DNA from: CADCVT01 sp036389485
GTDB lineage: Bacteria > Actinomycetota > Thermoleophilia > Solirubrobacterales > Solirubrobacteraceae
Assembly (NCBI GenBank): GCA_036389485.1
Contig: DASVPR010000008.1
Coordinates: 1-25,357 of the forward strand
Direction of reading: 5' to 3'
Length of the DNA: 25,357 nucleotides
The notes below the pieces were generated by a model, which worked only from the letters and a program-made list of their open reading frames with translations, was not told where the DNA came from and did not search any database. Each line of letters starts with the position of its first letter. Position 1 is the first letter of the stretch. Positions 15,547-25,357 of this stretch are shown piece by piece. The translations under genes were made by a program, and so were the position numbers.

Positions 15547-16357
15547 CGCTTCCTGCGGTACAGCTTCTCACCCGCATCGAGGATCTCGTAGCGGTCCTCG
15601 TGAGTCGCCACCACGGACTCCTTGTGGCCGAGGGCCAGGACGCCGAAGCGCACGAGGCTCGCGAGGAACAGCTCGTGGACGCGCTCCTGCAGCGGCCGGG
15701 CGAAGTAGATCATCACGTTGCGGCACACGATCAGGTGGAAGTCGTTGAACGCGGCGTCCTGGGCGAGGTTGTGCTGTGCGAACACGGTGCCGTCGACGAG
15801 GGTGCGCGAGAACGTGGCCTCCCCGTCGCGCACGGCGAAGTACCGGTCGAACTCGCCGGCGCCGCCCGCGCGCCGGTAGTTCTCCTCGTAGCGCTCCATC
15901 TTGTCGGCGGGGAACGAGCCCCGGCGCGCCGTCGCGAGCACGTCGTCGTTCATGTCGGTCGCGTAGATGCGCACGCGATCGAGCAGGCCCGCCTCGGCGA
16001 GCACGATCGCCAGCGAGTACGTCTCCTCGCCGGTCGAGCAGCCGGCGTTCCAGACGCGCGCGTACGGATACGTGCGCAGGATCGGCACGACCTTCTCGCG
16101 CAGCGTGCGGAAGAACCCCGGGTCGCGGAACATCTCGGTCACGTTGATCGAGAGGTCGCGCAGCAGCCGGTCCATGACCGCGGGGTCGTGCAGGACGCGA
16201 TCCTGCAGGCCCGACAGCGTCTCCACGCCCTCCTCGTGCGCGCGCCGCCACAGCCGGCGGCGCAGCGACGCCCGCGCGTAGCCGCGGAAGTCGTAGCTGT
16301 AGGCGCGGTAGACGCCCTCCAGCAGCAGGTCGACCTCGATGCGCTCGGGGTCCAGCG

Positions 16358-16361
<4 letters not shown>
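15543..16361 (-). CDS. CheR-type protein-glutamate O-methyltransferase
   Basis: This 272-residue protein starts at GTG 16361, overlapping the kinase stop as GTGA. The N-terminal helical domain (about 1-75) contains the basic stretch YARASLRRRLWRRAHEEG and the LSINVTEMFRDPGFF linker typical of CheR. The SAM-binding Rossmann core has the motif NAGCSTGEETYSLAI, the acidic loop IYATDMNDDVL, and VCRNVMIYF. The ending GHKESVVA is standard. No TPR or pentapeptide-binding extension is visible. It should transfer methyl groups from SAM to receptor-type glutamates in the cytoplasm. It pairs with the downstream CheB-like esterase to make a reversible methylation module. With no MCP, CheA or CheW gene nearby, a non-chemotaxis role is likely. 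Confidence 0.93.
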
Positions 16362-22261
<5,900 letters not shown>

Positions 22262-22267
22262 CGATGC

Positions 22268-22273
22268 TCCTCC
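22268..22273 (-). promoter_or_regulatory. Shine-Dalgarno GGAGGA of the hybrid kinase
   Basis: On the minus strand GGAGGA sits six bases before GTG 22261. It is the strongest ribosome-binding site I noticed in the window, and it decides the start of the kinase against upstream in-frame alternatives. Confidence 0.75.
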
Positions 22274-22359
22274 GATCGAGGGTGGGTCGAACGGCCCGGA
22301 GGCTACTCCTGACCGGGCGTCACGAGGTTCGGTGCAGCCGGTCGTGCTCCTACGGAGGC

Positions 22360-22373
22360 CACCTGGACAGGTG
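22360..22373. promoter_or_regulatory. Candidate operator palindrome CACCTG-GA-CAGGTG
   Basis: Perfect 6-base arms flank a 2-base centre in the 127-base gap between the divergent kinase and secreted-protein genes. The palindrome ends 15 bases before the GTG start at 22389, where it could overlap a promoter. No confident -10 or -35 could be assigned on either strand. Confidence 0.3.
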
Positions 22374-22388
22374 TGCCAGTATCGGGGT

Positions 22389-24209
22389 GTGCTTCGTGCA
22401 CTAGTCGCGGCTGGAGTGCTGTGGCTCGCCTTCGCAGGGACAGCGAGCGGCGATCGCGCCTGGCTGCCTCCGCAGCCCCTCACGGCGCCGGGCGTGGCGA
22501 CGGGGCAGAACGAGGTGTTCGTCGCGCCGGACGGGACCGTGGTCGCCGCGTGGCACGAGTTCCTCCTGGACTACACCGTGGACCCCGACTTCGGGAACCG
22601 GATCATGGTGCTCGTGCAGCGGCCGGGCGACCCGGTCGCGCAGCCCGTCGAGCTCGAGCACCAGGCGACCGGCACGGTCGGCCTCGCCATGAGCTCGCGC
22701 GGCGACGCCGCCGTGCTCTGGCACGACCTCTACGGCGACGGGCTGGAGGTCGCGCGCCTGCGGGCGGGCGAGGCCGCGTTCGGCCCGCCGGAGGAGCTGC
22801 CGCTCCCCCAGATGACCGGCTCCTCCGGGATGCCGATCGCGATGAACGACCGCGGCGACATCGCCGTCGCGCACCGCGACTGGAACCACGCCGACGAGGG
22901 CTACAGCTTCCTCGGGTGGATCGCCCGCGCCGGCGAGCCGTTCGGCCCGGCGCGGCGGCTCGGGCCGTCGCTCGGCAACGACGGGTTCTCCGGCCCCGGC
23001 GACGTCGCGATCGCGCCCGACGGCGCCGCCACGATCCTGTTCGACGACAACCCGCCGCACAACCCCGACATCGGGACGCCGGGGCCGGCCCGCGTCGGCG
23101 CGATCACGTGGCGGGCCGGCTACGACGACGTCCACGAGCAGTGGGTGCGGACGGTGCCGACCGGCCGCTCGCTGGGCTGCGCGCGCCTCGAGATGGACGG
23201 CGCCGGCCGCGCCGGGGCGCAATGGCTGGAGGGGCCGACCGGCTGCCACGGATGGGTCGGCGACGAGGGCGGCCCGATCGAGATGGCGTGGCGCGGCGCG
23301 GACGACGAGGACTTCGGCCCGCCTGCGCAGAGCGAGGACCGCTGGGTCGCGCAGACGAACCGCGGCCTCGTGATGGACGCCGCGGGCGAGGCGCTCGTCG
23401 CGTACCACCCGTACGCGGTCCTCGGCAAGCTCGACGCGGTCAGGCGCGAGGACGGGCGGCTCGCGCTGACCGCGCCGCCCGCGGCGCTCGCCTCGCCGCA
23501 GTCCGTGCCGGGCGAGCCCGTCGACGCGGTGCTCTCGCCGGGCGGCCGGGGCCTCGCCGTGCTCGCCACGCGCCCGACCACCGACACCTACAGCGCGCGG
23601 CTGACGCTGACGCGCCGCGAGCCGGGCGCGGGCTTCGGCGCGATCGAGGACCTGCGCGCCGACTGCCTGCCCGCGTCGATCTGGACGAAGGGCGCGATCA
23701 ACGACGCCGGGGAGGCCGCCGTGCTCGTGCGCGACGGGTCCTTCGGCGGCCTCGAGCTCTACCGCGACGCCGCCTCGCCGGAGCCCGTCCCGAGGACGTG
23801 CGACCGCCCCGAGGCCGAGCTGCCGCCGATCGATCCGAACGTCCCGCTCGACCCCGAGCTGCCGGGCCTCCCGCTGCCGCCGGTGCCCGTGGGCGCGATG
23901 CCCGGCGGCGAGGTCGTCGTCGGGCCCGCGCGCGTGACCCGGCGCGGACGCACGCGGATCGTCTCGGTCGACGTCGCGTGCTCCGGCGGCTGCGGCGTGC
24001 GCGGACGGGGCCGCTTCCTCGCCGGCCGCCGGCTCCTCGCCCGCGCCCGGTCGACCGCGCAGGCCCGCTCCGCGAGCACGGTGCGCCTGCGGATGCGCTT
24101 CCGGGTCAGGCGCAGGTCGGTGAGGCGCGGGCGCGTGCTGCTCGACCTCGCGGTCGCCCGCCGCGACGCCCCGCCGGTCGCGCGCCGCCTCGTCGCCCGC
24201 GCCCGCTAG
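22389..24209 (+). CDS. Secreted protein of unknown function with beta-propeller-like repeats
   Basis: This 606-residue protein starts at GTG 22389. Residues 1-21 form a signal peptide: a short basic start, the hydrophobic core ALVAAGVLWLAFA and a small-residue cleavage region GTASG before DRAW. Residues about 25-470 contain recurring beta-rich motifs of the type VAPDGTVVAAWH, SSRGDAAVLWHD, NDRGDIAVAH, APDGAATILFDD and NDAGEAAVLVRD, spaced as in propeller blades. A proline-rich linker (about 477-505) leads to a C-terminal basic, beta-rich domain with a CSGGC pair near 531-536 and a run of Arg-rich strands. I do not recognise an enzyme motif. The layout suggests an extracellular or envelope-attached binding protein. 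It is divergent from the kinase operon by 127 bases. Confidence 0.75.
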   Translation: MLRALVAAGVLWLAFAGTASGDRAWLPPQPLTAPGVATGQNEVFVAPDGTVVAAWHEFLLDYTVDPDFGNRIMVLVQRPGDPVAQPVELEHQATGTVGLAMSSRGDAAVLWHDLYGDGLEVARLRAGEAAFGPPEELPLPQMTGSSGMPIAMNDRGDIAVAHRDWNHADEGYSFLGWIARAGEPFGPARRLGPSLGNDGFSGPGDVAIAPDGAATILFDDNPPHNPDIGTPGPARVGAITWRAGYDDVHEQWVRTVPTGRSLGCARLEMDGAGRAGAQWLEGPTGCHGWVGDEGGPIEMAWRGADDEDFGPPAQSEDRWVAQTNRGLVMDAAGEALVAYHPYAVLGKLDAVRREDGRLALTAPPAALASPQSVPGEPVDAVLSPGGRGLAVLATRPTTDTYSARLTLTRREPGAGFGAIEDLRADCLPASIWTKGAINDAGEAAVLVRDGSFGGLELYRDAASPEPVPRTCDRPEAELPPIDPNVPLDPELPGLPLPPVPVGAMPGGEVVVGPARVTRRGRTRIVSVDVACSGGCGVRGRGRFLAGRRLLARARSTAQARSASTVRLRMRFRVRRRSVRRGRVLLDLAVARRDAPPVARRLVARAR

Positions 24210-24235
24210 CGGGCCGCGCCTCTACCCTTCCCTGG

Positions 24236-25357
24236 ATGGCGACCGAGGAAAGGGCGAAGCCGCAGGAGCGCAAGGACGAGTTCACCACGATGTCGGGTGA
24301 GCCGGTCAAGGCGCTCTACACCGAGGCCGACCTTCCCTCGCCCGACCAGATCGGGCGCCCCGGCGAGTACCCGTTCACGCGCGGCGTGTACGAGAACATG
24401 TACCGGGGGCGGCTGTGGACGATGCGGCAGTTCGCCGGCTTCGGCACGGCCGAGGAGACGAACGAGCGCTTCCGCTACCTGATCGACCACGGGCAGACCG
24501 GGCTGTCGACCGCGTTCGACATGCCGTCGCTCATGGGCCACGACTCCGACCACCCGAAGTCGCTCGGCGAGGTCGGCCGCGAGGGCGTCGCGGTGGACAC
24601 GCTCGACGACATGGAGACGCTCTTCGACGGGATCGACCTCGGCGAGGTCACCGTCTCGATGACCATCAACGCGCCCGCGGCGATCATGCTCGCCTTCTAC
24701 GTCGTGGCCGCGGAGGACAAGGGGATCTCCCCCGACCGGCTGGGCGGCACGATCCAGACCGACATCCTCAAGGAGTACATCGCCCAGAAGGAGTGGTGCT
24801 TCCCGATCGACCCGGCGATGCGCCTGGTCACCGACATGATCGAGTGGTGCGCGCAGAGCATGCCGCGCTGGCACCCGATCTCGATCTCGGGCTACCACAT
24901 CCGCGAGGCCGGCTCGACCGCCGCGCAGGAGCTGGCGTTCACGCTCAAGAACGGGCTGACCTACGTCGAGCAGGCCGTCGACCGCGGCCTCGACGTCGAC
25001 GACTTCGCCCCGCGCCTGTCGTTCTTCTTCAACGCGCAGATCGACTTCTTCGAGGAGATCGCGAAGCTGCGCGCCGCGCGCCGCATCTGGGCGCGCGAGC
25101 TGCGCGAGACGTTCGGCGCGCGCGACCCGCGGTCGTGGCTCATGCGCTTCCACACGCAGACGGCCGGCGTGTCGCTGACGGCCCAGCAGCCGCTCAACAA
25201 CATCACGCGCACGGCGATCGAGGCGCTCGCCGGCGTGCTCGGCGGCACGCAGTCGCTGCACACGAACTCGTATGACGAGGCGCTCGCGCTGCCGACCGAG
25301 GAGGCGGTCCAGATCGCCCTGCGCACGCAGCAGGTCATCGCGCACGAGACGGGCGTC
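24236..25357 (+). CDS. Acyl-CoA mutase large subunit, isobutyryl-CoA-mutase-like (3' partial)
   Basis: It starts at ATG 24236, 26 bases after the previous stop, and runs off the window after 374 residues. The sequence is the substrate-binding TIM-barrel part of adenosylcobalamin-dependent mutases. Visible motifs are LWTMRQFAGFGTAEETN, STAFDMPSLMGHDSD, GTIQTDILKEYIAQKEW, ISGYHIREAG with the cofactor-contacting Y220 and H221, and SLTAQQPLNN. At the two positions that separate methylmalonyl-CoA mutase (Tyr, Arg) from isobutyryl-CoA mutase (Phe, Gln), this protein has F66 and Q184. This points to isobutyryl-CoA/n-butyryl-CoA interconversion or a related branched acyl-CoA rather than methylmalonyl-CoA. 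A separate B12-binding subunit or domain would be expected downstream, outside the window. No Shine-Dalgarno is obvious. Confidence 0.9.
   Translation, partial: MATEERAKPQERKDEFTTMSGEPVKALYTEADLPSPDQIGRPGEYPFTRGVYENMYRGRLWTMRQFAGFGTAEETNERFRYLIDHGQTGLSTAFDMPSLMGHDSDHPKSLGEVGREGVAVDTLDDMETLFDGIDLGEVTVSMTINAPAAIMLAFYVVAAEDKGISPDRLGGTIQTDILKEYIAQKEWCFPIDPAMRLVTDMIEWCAQSMPRWHPISISGYHIREAGSTAAQELAFTLKNGLTYVEQAVDRGLDVDDFAPRLSFFFNAQIDFFEEIAKLRAARRIWARELRETFGARDPRSWLMRFHTQTAGVSLTAQQPLNNITRTAIEALAGVLGGTQSLHTNSYDEALALPTEEAVQIALRTQQVIAHETGV

Noticed and set aside
22262..22483. N-terminal extension of the kinase to a start at 22483
   Set aside because: The added residues show no family-like sequence, would overlap the divergent gene's start, and GTG 22261 has a strong GGAGGA ribosome-binding site.

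Overview
The window is very GC-rich DNA, coding almost end to end, with many GTG starts and tightly packed operons whose adjacent genes usually overlap by four bases (GTGA or ATGA). Base composition, protein style and gene content suggest a high-GC actinobacterium, most plausibly Thermoleophilia (Solirubrobacterales, Conexibacter/Solirubrobacter-like). That placement is inference, because no rRNA or marker gene is present. I saw no tRNA, rRNA, CRISPR array, transposase, prophage gene or integration site, and no gene-free stretch over 300 bases.

Left part (1-5454). The C-terminus of a parallel beta-helix protein ends at 426 and meets a minus-strand operon tail to tail. That operon reads from 5454 down to 423: a FadR/GntR-type regulator, a small gluconate-dehydrogenase-subunit-3-like protein, a GMC flavin oxidoreductase resembling long-chain fatty alcohol oxidases, a CrtC/AttH-like lipocalin protein, and a polytopic GT-C-like membrane protein whose expected GTG start reads GTA.

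Middle part (5455-12502). A tandem array of 23-bp palindrome-containing repeats separates the regulator from a divergent MaoC hydratase, which is coupled to a small PD-(D/E)XK-like protein. Then come, on the minus strand, leucyl aminopeptidase (PepA), acyl-CoA dehydrogenase and a GrpB-family protein. On the plus strand are a patatin-like lipase, a thiolase and a HAD-IB hydrolase. The repeated acyl-CoA theme (lipase, dehydrogenase, hydratase, thiolase, and an acyl-CoA mutase at the right edge) suggests lipid or branched-chain acid catabolism.

Right part (12521-22261) is the most distinctive. It is a four-gene, translationally coupled minus-strand signalling operon. First is a 1967-residue soluble hybrid histidine kinase with nine tandem 92-residue HAMP-pair units, then GAF, coiled coil, HisKA, HATPase and three receivers. 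It is followed by CheR, a receiver-less CheB, and a REC-PAS-GAF-SpoIIE phosphatase fused to an RsbW-like HATPase. No MCP, CheA, CheW or flagellar gene accompanies them. The arrangement suggests a non-chemotactic system joining phosphorelay, protein methylation and partner switching.

Right edge (22389-25357). A secreted, beta-propeller-like protein of unknown function runs divergently from the kinase. It is followed by the N-terminal part of an adenosylcobalamin-dependent acyl-CoA mutase with isobutyryl-CoA-mutase-type specificity residues.
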